In this document: positions 5,981-11,505 of the stretch, one piece after another
Layout of the letters: every line of letters starts with the position of its first letter
Numbering within the stretch: the stretch's first letter is position 1
Assembly: GCA_022568115.1 (NCBI GenBank)
Contig: JADFFP010000011.1
Span: forward strand, 1-11,505
DNA from: Pseudomonadota bacterium
Lineage (GTDB): Bacteria > Pseudomonadota > Alphaproteobacteria > Sphingomonadales > SMXR01
Length of the DNA stretch: 11,505 bases
Reading direction: 5' to 3'
Program-made: the position numbers and the translations under genes
Notes under the pieces: generated by a model
Database searches by the model: none
The model's input: the letters and a program-made list of their open reading frames with translations, nothing else
What the model was told of the DNA's origin: nothing

Positions 5981-6319
5981 TTAATTGCTTTCAGCGGGCT
6001 TTTCCGAGAAGTATTTTTTAAACTTGTCTTCAACCCCCTGGAATTCCTCGGCATCGGGCGGCGACTCTTTCTTGGTCGTGATATTGGGCCAGATTTCGCC
6101 GTATTTGGTGTTCAGTTCCACCCACTGCTCCAGCCCATCTTCGGTATCGGGCAGGATCGCTTCGGCCGGGCATTCCGGCTCACAAACGCCGCAATCGATG
6201 CATTCACTGGTGTTAATGACCAGCATGTTTTCCCCTTCGTAGAAACAATCCACCGGGCAAACTTCCACACAGTCCATGTATTTGCACTTGATGCAGGCTT
6301 CGGTCACGACGTAGGTCAT
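5981..6319 (-). CDS. fdxA: Seven-iron ferredoxin FdxA ([3Fe-4S][4Fe-4S])
   Basis: A 112-residue soluble electron carrier with two Fe-S clusters. By analogy with Azotobacter ferredoxin I, C9, C17 and C50 bind the [3Fe-4S] cluster, and C21, C40, C43 and C46 the [4Fe-4S] cluster; C12 and C25 are the extra non-ligand cysteines of this type. Motifs are [22 protein letters not shown] (6-26, interrupted here only by length) and [13 protein letters not shown] (38-50). The C-terminal extension, with PNITTKKE and a long acidic-basic tail, is typical of alphaproteobacterial FdxA. A strong Shine-Dalgarno, AAGGGAG, lies five bases before the ATG, and a promoter candidate lies upstream, so it can be expressed apart from the TerB-like gene. 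Its redox partner is not encoded nearby. Adjacent carD is a conserved neighbour. Confidence 0.96.
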   Translation of the reverse strand: MTYVVTEACIKCKYMDCVEVCPVDCFYEGENMLVINTSECIDCGVCEPECPAEAILPDTEDGLEQWVELNTKYGEIWPNITTKKESPPDAEEFQGVEDKFKKYFSEKPAESN

Positions 6320-6357
6320 CTTAACTCCCTTGAATAGCAGACCCTGAATTTTTTCGA

Positions 6358-6386
6358 GTTATGCAAGAAAAATTAAAAACGGACAA
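6358..6386 (-). promoter_or_regulatory. Candidate promoter of fdxA
   Basis: On the minus strand TTGTCC (6386-6381) and CATAAC (6363-6358) are 17 bases apart, each matching the sigma-70 consensus at 4 of 6 positions, with a T-rich spacer. The start site would be near 6351, giving a leader of about 30 bases that includes the strong ribosome site. Confidence 0.4.
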
Positions 6387-6392
6387 GCCCTT

Positions 6393-6857
6393 TTATTTTC
6401 CGCTTTCAAACCTGGCCCGGACCCGTTTTTTTGCCTCTCCGCGGTCGCGGTCGGAGACATAAATCAGGCCCGCCACCCGGCGGATCAGGTTTTCCTCAAA
6501 ATCATGAATGATGCCGTCGGCAAAAGCCACTTCCCACATCATTTCGATCAGGTCTACGCGCCCTCCTTCCGAATAGTTATCCTTGACCGTCCGGGTGAAG
6601 CGCATCAGGTGGGTGGCGTCTTTCTGGGCGCTTAGAGCCCGGGCGAACAGCTCTTCCGCTTCTTCCTTGGATAAATGAAAGCGGCCAACCAGCAAATTGG
6701 AAATGGTCTCTTTTTCACGTCTGTCAAGATTGCCGTCCATAACGGCGGCCTCAACCAATAGCGCCGCACTGGCGATTTCCTTATCGGAAAAGCTCTCCGG
6801 TTCGGCTGCGGGTTCATTTTTCAGGGCGTTAAACAGGGCTTTGATGCGGTTTGCCAT
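6393..6857 (-). CDS. TerB-like (TerB family / DUF) cytoplasmic protein
   Basis: A 154-residue, mostly helical acidic protein of the TerB-like superfamily. Two halves each carry the typical Asp-rich turn: VEAAVMDGNLDRREKETI (35-52) and VAFADGIIHDFEENLI, separated by helices with KEEAEELFARAL. TerB-like domains can bind divalent metal through such acidic residues; tellurite resistance applies only to some members, and no other ter genes are present, so I do not infer it. ATG 6857 is preferred; GTG 6866 would add three residues. Neither has a clear Shine-Dalgarno, and the start lies next to a 161-bp palindrome that fills the gap to the upstream S4 gene. It sits inside an otherwise conserved helicase-S4-fdxA-carD order, perhaps as a lineage-specific addition. 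Confidence 0.75.
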   Translation of the reverse strand: MANRIKALFNALKNEPAAEPESFSDKEIASAALLVEAAVMDGNLDRREKETISNLLVGRFHLSKEEAEELFARALSAQKDATHLMRFTRTVKDNYSEGGRVDLIEMMWEVAFADGIIHDFEENLIRRVAGLIYVSDRDRGEAKKRVRARFESGK

Positions 6858-6859
6858 GC

Positions 6860-7020
6860 AGAGCACATTAGTCCCAACTAGAATTATTTGACAGGGTTCT
6901 TTTTCTGCCTGGCGGCGTTAGCCCGGGACTTTTGGTGATCACACCAATTCGCCCGAACTGCCTGGCCAGGCAAAAAAATTTACCCTGTCAAATGGCTTCC
7001 AGATGAGGCTAATGTGCTCT
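6860..7020. repeat. 161-bp intergenic imperfect palindrome (MITE-like)
   Basis: Three paired blocks share one centre near 6940. AGAGCACATTAG (6860-6871) pairs with 7009-7020; ATTTGACAGGGT (6886-6897) pairs with 6982-6993; TGCCTGG (6906-6912) pairs with 6966-6972. The centre is TTGGTG-ATCA-CACCAA (6932-6947). A separate 14-bp palindrome, TGCCTGG/CCAGGCA, lies at 6959-6972. The element fills almost the whole gap between the S4 stop (7035) and the TerB-like start (6857). No flanking target duplication is visible. Confidence 0.65.
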
Positions 7021-7034
7021 AGTCTCACTGTCTG

Positions 7035-7427
7035 TCAGGTGGTGACCTGGTCCGCCTTGAGCAGTTCAATCGCCCGGCGGTCTTTTTTTGTCGGCCGTCC
7101 GCCGCCGCGCGGCGCACTTCTGCGACCAGGACCGGTTTTAAGCCTTTCCTGGGGCGGGGTCAAATCCTCATAAAGGGCCGCCGCCTCGGCAGCCGGGCCG
7201 CGCCGCTGGCTCAGGCTCAGGATTCTGACAACCCGGATCGCGCCGGCTTGCGGAAAGGTCAGCACCTGGCCGGGAACAACGCTGGCGGCGGCCTTCCTCT
7301 GGGGGGCGCCATCGATGCGGATTTTCCCCTTTCGGCAGACGGTGCTGGCCAGTGTCCGGGTTTTAAAAAAACGGGCATGCCACAGCCACTGGTCAAGCCG
7401 TTGGCGGTGATGTGACGGGCTGCTCAT
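7035..7427 (-). CDS. S4-domain RNA-binding protein, Hsp15 (HslR)-like
   Basis: A 130-residue basic protein. The N-terminal S4 RNA-binding domain is plain: QRLDQWLWHARFFKTRTLA (9-27), then CRKGKIRIDG and VPGQVLTF, matching the Hsp15 pattern RLDKWLW.ARFFKTR. E. coli Hsp15 binds stalled 50S subunits carrying nascent chains and helps recycle them. The C-terminal third is rich in Arg, Lys, Gly and Pro (GPGRRSAPRGGGRPTKKDRR), likely an additional RNA-binding tail. It begins nine bases after the helicase stop without an evident Shine-Dalgarno, so it is probably translated in coupling with the helicase from one transcript. The pairing of an S4 protein with a SUV3-like helicase is conserved in Alphaproteobacteria and suggests a joint RNA or ribosome role, which is inference. 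Confidence 0.9.
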   Translation of the reverse strand: MSSPSHHRQRLDQWLWHARFFKTRTLASTVCRKGKIRIDGAPQRKAAASVVPGQVLTFPQAGAIRVVRILSLSQRRGPAAEAAALYEDLTPPQERLKTGPGRRSAPRGGGRPTKKDRRAIELLKADQVTT

Positions 7428-7436
7428 GGGCTGGGG

Positions 7437-10022
7437 TCAGGATTTGCCGCTGGAAAATTTTAAGTGTTTCAGTTCGGCAAAGGGGCTTTCCTCGATTTTT
7501 TTCTCCTCCAGCTTCCGTTTTCCCGGTCCTTGGGCTTTTTTGGGCGCCTTTTTTTTCAGGTCCCATTTGAAGCTGTATTTGGGCTTGGCCTGCTCGTCCT
7601 CCTTGGCCCCGGGCAGTTCTTTTTTGTAATAATAGCCGAGAAACTTCATCACGCTGGCGAAATCCTCACCCGATAGGCCCACCAGGCCCATAATCTCGGG
7701 CGTGACGGCGAAAAATTTATTGTCCATGCCGAGCGGCCGGACCGCGTCGAACAGTCTCTCCAGGCAGTCGATGCGGACCGCCTTCGACCCCACCGGGCGG
7801 TAACCGAGCGTCTGGTAAAACCCGCGCGGGGTTCCCTTCAGGGTCTCGGCCCACATGACCCCGGCTTCCGGTATTTCCGGCCAGCCCTTGATCTCTTCCC
7901 AGATGCCCCACAGCGCCAGCCGCCATTTGGTCGGAGCCGGTTTAAGGAGTTTGGGCAAATAAACGAAGTGCGCGCCGAACCAGAACCCTACTTTATGGAG
8001 CGCCTTGCGATCCTCGGGCTTAAGGGTTTTCAGGTCATCAAGGACAAAGGCCTTGGCGCTTACGCCGAGATTCTCGACCATTTTATAGGCCATCCCGCGG
8101 GTCAGGCCGGGCAGGTCGGCTTGGTGGCTGGCGGCGGCCTCGCTTAACGTGAGAAGGGGGCCGAGATGGGCCGCCATTTCGGCCTCGAACCAGGCTTTCA
8201 GGCGCCCCTCGACCGCTTTTAGGTTCTGATCTTCCAGCAACGGGTTGCCGGCCAGCTGTACCTCAGGCCTTAAAATGCCCTGTCCCTTGACCAGATGGGC
8301 GATTACATCGTCCCGCCACAGGATCCGGGCGCGGCTGGAGCTGTTCGAGAGTTTGAGAATGATGTCCGCATTCCCGGCCCCGGTAAATTCTTCCGCTCTG
8401 GCGGCGATTACCGGGCGCAGGCCTTTTTCAGCCTCTTTCAGGTGCGCCTTGGCGTCTTCCCCTTCCAGGCCGCGGGCGGGCAGGAAGCAAAAACCCTTGA
8501 GGGCGCCAAGCGGCTGTCCCTCGATTGTAACCAATCCCTCGCTGTCAACCTTGGTCATCACGTGTTTCCCTTTGATATTGCTCACCAGCGCGGTGGTCCG
8601 CTTGTCGACAAAACGCTGCTGCAACCGCTCATGCAGGGCGCCCGAGAGTTTATCCTCCAGGCTCCGGGTAGTATAGGCCCAATGATCGGTCTCCTTCAGC
8701 CAGCCGGCCCGGTGCGAAATATAGGTCCAGGTTCTGATCCTGGCAATCCTTTGCATCAGGGTCTCGGTGCCGCCCTGGAAGTTATCCAGCTCGGCCACCC
8801 GCCGGGCCATCCACTCATGAGGGATTTTGCCGGAGGCAGAAGACAAAAACCCGAACAGGGTCTGAAGCAGGGAAAAGTGATGGTTTTCGGAGAATCCCAG
8901 GAAATCCGGAATTTGACAAACTGTCCAGAGAGTTTGAACCATCTCGGGGGTATTTGCCTCCACCCCCCTGGCGACAAGGGTCTTAAGCGCCCTCAGGTCC
9001 AGCGCTTCCCGGGCGGGGCTAAGCAGGGAACTGGAAGGAGCCTCCTCCAGGCTCTTGATCAGCGCCAGCGGAGTTTTGAAATTGAGCGCCGCGTTGCGCC
9101 ATTCCAGGCGTTTCAAGGGGCTAAAGGAGTGGTTTTCAATTTTGCGGATATCCTCGGGGCTCAGGCCTTCGCCCTCAATTTCAGCCAGCGTCGTGAACGT
9201 GCCGCTGTTCAGGTGCCGCCCGGCGCGCCCGGCTATTTGCGCCAGCTCATGGGGAAAAAGCTTGCGCCGCCGGGTTCCGTCAAATTTTTCCACCTCGGCG
9301 AACACCACGTGGTCGATGTCCATATTCAGCCCCATGCCGATGGCGTCGGTGGCGACGATATAATCGACCGTCCGGTCCTGGTAGAGCTCAACTTGCGCGT
9401 TACGGGTCTTAGGCGACAGCGCCCCCATCACCACCGCCGCCCCGCCGTAGTTGCGGCGCAGCAATTCGGCCGCCCGGTAGACGCCTTCCATGGTAAAGGC
9501 GATCACCGCGGTGCGTTTCGGCAAACGGGCGATCTTTTTTGGGCTGACATAGGATAATTCCGAGAACCGCGGACGGTTGATGACCCGGGCGTCTGGAAGC
9601 AGGCTTCGGACAATCGGCAGGATAGTGGCGGCGCCCAGCAGCATGGTCTCTTCCAGACCCCTCGCATGCAACAGCCGGTTGGTGAAGATATGGCCGCGCT
9701 CAGCATCGCCGGCCAGCTGCACTTCATCCATGGCCAGGAACGAGACCGGGGTGGTGAGCGGCATCGCCTCGGTTGTGCAAATGAAATAGGCGGCGTTATC
9801 CGGGACGATCCGTTCCTCGCCGGTGATCAGCGCCGCTCTCGATTTGCCCTTGATGGCCACCACTTTATCGTACACTTCGCGCGCCAGCAGCCTGAGCGGC
9901 AGGCCGATCATGCCGGAGGCGTGCCCCAACATGCGCTCAACCGCCAAATGGGTCTTGCCGGTGTTGGTCGGGCCAAGAACAGCGCTCAGATTCTGTTGGC
10001 TAAGTATTTTGCTTACGGGCAT
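7437..10022 (-). CDS. SUV3-like superfamily 2 RNA helicase
   Basis: An 861-residue ATP-dependent helicase related to mitochondrial SUV3/SUPV3L1, which unwinds RNA during degradation. Motif I is GPTNTGKT (17-24), motif II DEVQ (99-102, the SUV3-type DEIQ variant of DExH), motif III GAATILP, the second RecA lobe contains VVMGALSPKTR and VATDAIGMGLN, and motif VI is QIAGRAGR (262-269). Residues from about 300 form a long C-terminal region of helicase-associated folds that I cannot subdivide, ending in a Lys-rich tail (KKKAPKKAQGPGKRKLEEKK). Mitochondrial SUV3 works with PNPase; whether this protein does is unknown. The ATG at 10022 has no Shine-Dalgarno, and a promoter candidate ends only a few bases upstream, suggesting a nearly leaderless mRNA. 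It is the first gene of the minus-strand cluster. A 420-codon open frame on the opposite strand (8295-9557) is a shadow. Confidence 0.93.
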   Translation of the reverse strand: MPVSKILSQQNLSAVLGPTNTGKTHLAVERMLGHASGMIGLPLRLLAREVYDKVVAIKGKSRAALITGEERIVPDNAAYFICTTEAMPLTTPVSFLAMDEVQLAGDAERGHIFTNRLLHARGLEETMLLGAATILPIVRSLLPDARVINRPRFSELSYVSPKKIARLPKRTAVIAFTMEGVYRAAELLRRNYGGAAVVMGALSPKTRNAQVELYQDRTVDYIVATDAIGMGLNMDIDHVVFAEVEKFDGTRRRKLFPHELAQIAGRAGRHLNSGTFTTLAEIEGEGLSPEDIRKIENHSFSPLKRLEWRNAALNFKTPLALIKSLEEAPSSSLLSPAREALDLRALKTLVARGVEANTPEMVQTLWTVCQIPDFLGFSENHHFSLLQTLFGFLSSASGKIPHEWMARRVAELDNFQGGTETLMQRIARIRTWTYISHRAGWLKETDHWAYTTRSLEDKLSGALHERLQQRFVDKRTTALVSNIKGKHVMTKVDSEGLVTIEGQPLGALKGFCFLPARGLEGEDAKAHLKEAEKGLRPVIAARAEEFTGAGNADIILKLSNSSSRARILWRDDVIAHLVKGQGILRPEVQLAGNPLLEDQNLKAVEGRLKAWFEAEMAAHLGPLLTLSEAAASHQADLPGLTRGMAYKMVENLGVSAKAFVLDDLKTLKPEDRKALHKVGFWFGAHFVYLPKLLKPAPTKWRLALWGIWEEIKGWPEIPEAGVMWAETLKGTPRGFYQTLGYRPVGSKAVRIDCLERLFDAVRPLGMDNKFFAVTPEIMGLVGLSGEDFASVMKFLGYYYKKELPGAKEDEQAKPKYSFKWDLKKKAPKKAQGPGKRKLEEKKIEESPFAELKHLKFSSGKS

Positions 10023-10033
10023 GACAGGGCACT

Positions 10034-10061
10034 ATTTTAGAGAGTGATCTGGTCTTCGCAA
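10034..10061 (-). promoter_or_regulatory. Candidate promoter of the helicase gene cluster
   Basis: On the minus strand TTGCGA (10061-10056) and TAAAAT (10039-10034) are 16 bases apart, matching consensus at 4/6 and 5/6. The predicted start, near 10027, is about five bases from the helicase ATG, which fits the missing Shine-Dalgarno. Confidence 0.45.
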
Positions 10062-10090
10062 GTGAAACTTTAGGGGGCTAAAAGGGATTT

Positions 10091-10252
10091 TTAAATGGAA
10101 TAATTCAGGATAACATTTTGCACAAGGTCTTCAACAAAATCTATGACCTTACTTTTTTTAATCGAAATACCAGAAGGATGAGCAGAGGAATTTCTAGTTT
10201 CAAGTTTTTGGTCCAAAATTTTTCTCACATCGTTGGTAATAATTTGCGCGCT
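10091..10252 (-). pseudogene. C-terminal remnant of a HEPN-like protein
   Basis: On the minus strand an open frame of 53 codons between two TAA stops (10253-10255 and 10091-10093) reads SAQIITNDVRKILDQ, then KLETRNSSAHPSGISI, then KVIDFVEDLVQNVILNYSI. It looks like real protein: an R-x4-H motif (RNSSAH), characteristic of HEPN ribonuclease-fold domains, followed by the amphipathic final helix seen in such C-termini. The N-terminal bulk is missing; beyond 10252 the similarity stops at an in-frame stop. A GTG at 10228 could start a 46-codon peptide, but no ribosome site is seen. I call it a fragment of a truncated gene. The HEPN assignment rests on motif recognition only. Confidence 0.45.
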
Positions 10253-10415
10253 TTACGCTTGTAAACATCGTGGAATTAATGCAATATTTATGAGATACGA
10301 TGCGCCGTTGGGGATGGGAGACCACATACGCGTAGAGCGAGTTCATTGGCCGAGGCTGTGGCGGAACGGATGCCGCACTGGGTGTAATTACGCTACTCGT
10401 AAGAGGGAGGGAGAA

Positions 10416-10910
10416 ATGAAATACCACAACATTTCAGTAGCGATAACTGTATTTGTATTTGGCTGCATGACCATAGGGTCGACACTGGCTCAGGAGTGCC
10501 AACCATACAGTAGTAATAGAGATTATTGTGGCCCTGAGGATAATCCCCGTGTTGCTGCTGTGATCCCAGACTTCCTGTTTGGAGACTTCCGCGGCTCTTG
10601 TGAGAGTCATGATTTTTGTTACTACAGTAGCGCACTTGAAATCGTGCAACAGATGGAACAATATCAAAGTATGTCGCTGCAGTCGGTTTCGCCAAGCTTA
10701 AGATCGACTTTCGCCAGCCAGATTGATTCTGCGAAGAGAAATTGTGATAACAATTTTTTGCGGCAACTACTAGATAGCTGTGGGAGAAATGGATATATGG
10801 GCAACGTTTGTGATGACGCTGCTATGATATATGTAGTTGCAGTTAAGAAGTCGAAATCGGGAGACAGGGCTTTCGAAGACGCAATGGACAAAGCGGCCAT
10901 CTGTAGATAG
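10416..10910 (+). CDS. Small secreted phospholipase A2-like protein
   Basis: A 164-residue exported protein. ATG 10416 is chosen because GAGGGAGGGAG lies just upstream and a signal peptide follows (residues 1-25, cleavage near TLA|QE); the frame stays open upstream to about 10233 but that extension looks non-coding. The mature part has eight cysteines (28, 38, 62, 68, 110, 122, 132, 163), enough for four disulfides. YCGPEDN (37-43), IPDFLFGDFRG (50-60) and SCESHDFCYY (61-70) resemble the calcium loop and CxxHDxC catalytic helix of secreted phospholipase A2, with H65-D66 the dyad; NCDNNFLRQLLDSC (109-122) fits the second helix with its Asp. Such enzymes cleave the sn-2 acyl chain of phospholipids. 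Six of nine arginine codons are AGA/AGG, unlike the neighbouring core genes, suggesting acquisition by transfer. It has no obvious operon partner or promoter. Confidence 0.6.
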   Translation: MKYHNISVAITVFVFGCMTIGSTLAQECQPYSSNRDYCGPEDNPRVAAVIPDFLFGDFRGSCESHDFCYYSSALEIVQQMEQYQSMSLQSVSPSLRSTFASQIDSAKRNCDNNFLRQLLDSCGRNGYMGNVCDDAAMIYVVAVKKSKSGDRAFEDAMDKAAICR

Positions 10911-11329
10911 TCGGATCATAATTGATGGCAGGCCGCTGAGTTCGCCTTAACATCCTTGTGGGTAGCCAGCATCATCAGTGAGAAGATCGCGCCGGTTGCA
11001 AGTGAGTTCACGGACGCGCCACGCGAGCACCTCTTCCCCTCTCAGACCAATCCCGAGGCTACTGATATACGGGAATGACGTCGCGCCTAATCGGGAGTTC
11101 AAGTGGGTGGTATTCTTTGTCATTCCCTTGCTGCTCACAGTTTTATCCGCGGTTAGGCGCTTGGATCGGGCTGGTTAGCTGCCGCAGTTCGCGACATTAA
11201 CCCCGAGTGCTGCTGGTTCATGTGCTTGTTCTTCTCAGGCGAGAGGCGTAGCTAGTCGGTGGCAACGACGTTGAGTGACTGATGAGGGAACTGTAAAACT
11301 CATAAGCAACAAAATAATTGAGGGCCTAA
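10911..11329. other. About 420 bases without a recognisable gene; interleaved inverted repeats
   Basis: No convincing gene, RNA or promoter was found. A plus frame without a good start (10926-11078) has protein-like composition but no recognised motif. Two interleaved inverted repeats occur: GGGAATGAC (11071-11079) with GTCATTCCC (11119-11127), and GCGCCTAA (11083-11090) with TTAGGCGC (11153-11160). They cannot form one simple hairpin together. Confidence 0.4.
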
Positions 11330-11505
11330 ATGTCTGTCCAAGAATATTTGTAAGCTCTACATACTATGATCTGAAACATGTTAGAGAAATAATCTGCTAA
11401 TTTATTGAAGATCTAGGCTATAATCCAATTTTGTTGGAGGATGGGATAACAAATGCCAATCAGAAGAAGCGGCGGAGTTAGTCACCTAAAAAAACTCCTG
11501 TTTTT
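11330..11505 (+). pseudogene. DUF4062-domain gene, broken by frameshift and nonsense codon, runs off the window
   Basis: A good start exists: GAGGG at 11320-11324, five bases, then ATG at 11330, but that frame stops after seven codons. One base out of phase, codons 11338-11397 read PRIFVSSTYYDLKHVRE then IIC, the signature beginning of DUF4062 domains, which usually start right after the initiator Met. A TAA at 11398-11400 interrupts it, and the same frame resumes as FIEDLGYNPILLEDG (11401-11445), again as expected for the family. After that the match fades and the frame ends at 11479-11481. So at least a one-base deletion near the start and one stop mutation are present. DUF4062 is found at the N-terminus of large NTPase and other proteins, some linked with defence. 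The rest of the gene, if any, lies beyond the window. Confidence 0.7.

Noticed and set aside
6888..6992. TTGACA motifs on both strands of the 161-bp palindrome as promoters
   Set aside because: No acceptable -10 occurs 16-18 bases downstream on either strand; the motif is simply part of the palindrome arms.
8295..9557. 420-codon plus-strand frame inside the helicase gene
   Set aside because: It is antisense to clear helicase motifs, has low-complexity Gly/Pro/Arg/Gln-rich content, and shows no domain; it arises from GC-rich codon bias.
10233..10415. Longer start for the PLA2-like protein (61 extra residues)
   Set aside because: The extension has no recognisable content, whereas ATG 10416 has a strong Shine-Dalgarno and is followed by a signal peptide.
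10926..11078. Plus frame of about 50 codons containing LTSLWVASIISEKIAP
   Set aside because: No good start codon or ribosome site and no recognised family; could be a decayed gene but not supportable.
11083..11160. Integron attC site
   Set aside because: The left core deviates at its last base, the inner L boxes do not pair, and no integrase or second site is visible.
11419..11467. New gene start at ATG 11453 with a perfect TATAAT at 11419
   Set aside because: There is no matching -35, the GGAGG is too far from the ATG (12 bases), and the TATAAT falls inside the conserved GYNP codons of the DUF4062 remnant.
1..11505. CRISPR array or rRNA
   Set aside because: No regularly spaced direct repeats and no rRNA-like conserved stretch were seen anywhere in the window.

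Overview
The window reads as chromosomal DNA from an alphaproteobacterium. The evidence is gene content: a SUV3-like helicase, an S4/Hsp15-type protein, a seven-iron ferredoxin FdxA and a CarD regulator lie in the same order and strand, an arrangement familiar from Alphaproteobacteria. An IalB-family periplasmic protein and an M48 lipoprotein with a LysM-like tail point the same way. The core is moderately GC-rich, while the last 1.5 kb is visibly more AT-rich. I cannot name an order or genus.

Layout. Positions 1-1421 (+) hold the 3' part of a PRPP-synthetase-family gene, overlapping by one base a YgjP-like zinc hydrolase gene. Positions 1555-2076 (+) encode an exported IalB-family protein. 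Positions 2077-2451 hold small palindromes, a structured repeat and a tRNA-Arg(CCT) gene on the minus strand with its promoter. Positions 2452-4673 (+) hold an exported nuclease-fold protein that lacks a catalytic arginine, overlapping by four bases an M48 metallopeptidase lipoprotein gene. Positions 4674-5188 are non-coding and full of palindromes: two known kinds of dispersed repeat, two minus-strand terminators, and a 268-bp imperfect palindrome.

Positions 5189-10022 (-) form the main cluster, transcribed right to left: SUV3-like helicase, S4 protein, TerB-like protein, FdxA, CarD. It is probably several transcription units, because fdxA and carD each have a promoter candidate. A 161-bp palindrome fills the gap between the S4 and TerB-like genes. 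The cluster combines RNA handling (helicase and S4 protein), electron transfer (ferredoxin) and global transcription control (CarD).

Positions 10040-11505 look like an eroded accessory region. There is a C-terminal scrap of a HEPN-like protein (minus strand), an intact small secreted phospholipase-A2-like protein with eight cysteines and a rare-arginine-codon bias (plus strand), about 400 bases without recognisable genes, and the start of a DUF4062-type gene broken by a frameshift and a stop. HEPN and DUF4062 domains are both common in bacterial defence and conflict genes, so this looks like the remains of a small defence or effector island beside a core operon. No intact new system is visible. 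The most promising leads are the PLA2-like orphan, the two broken defence-type genes, the paired sites upstream of carD, and the long intergenic palindromes.
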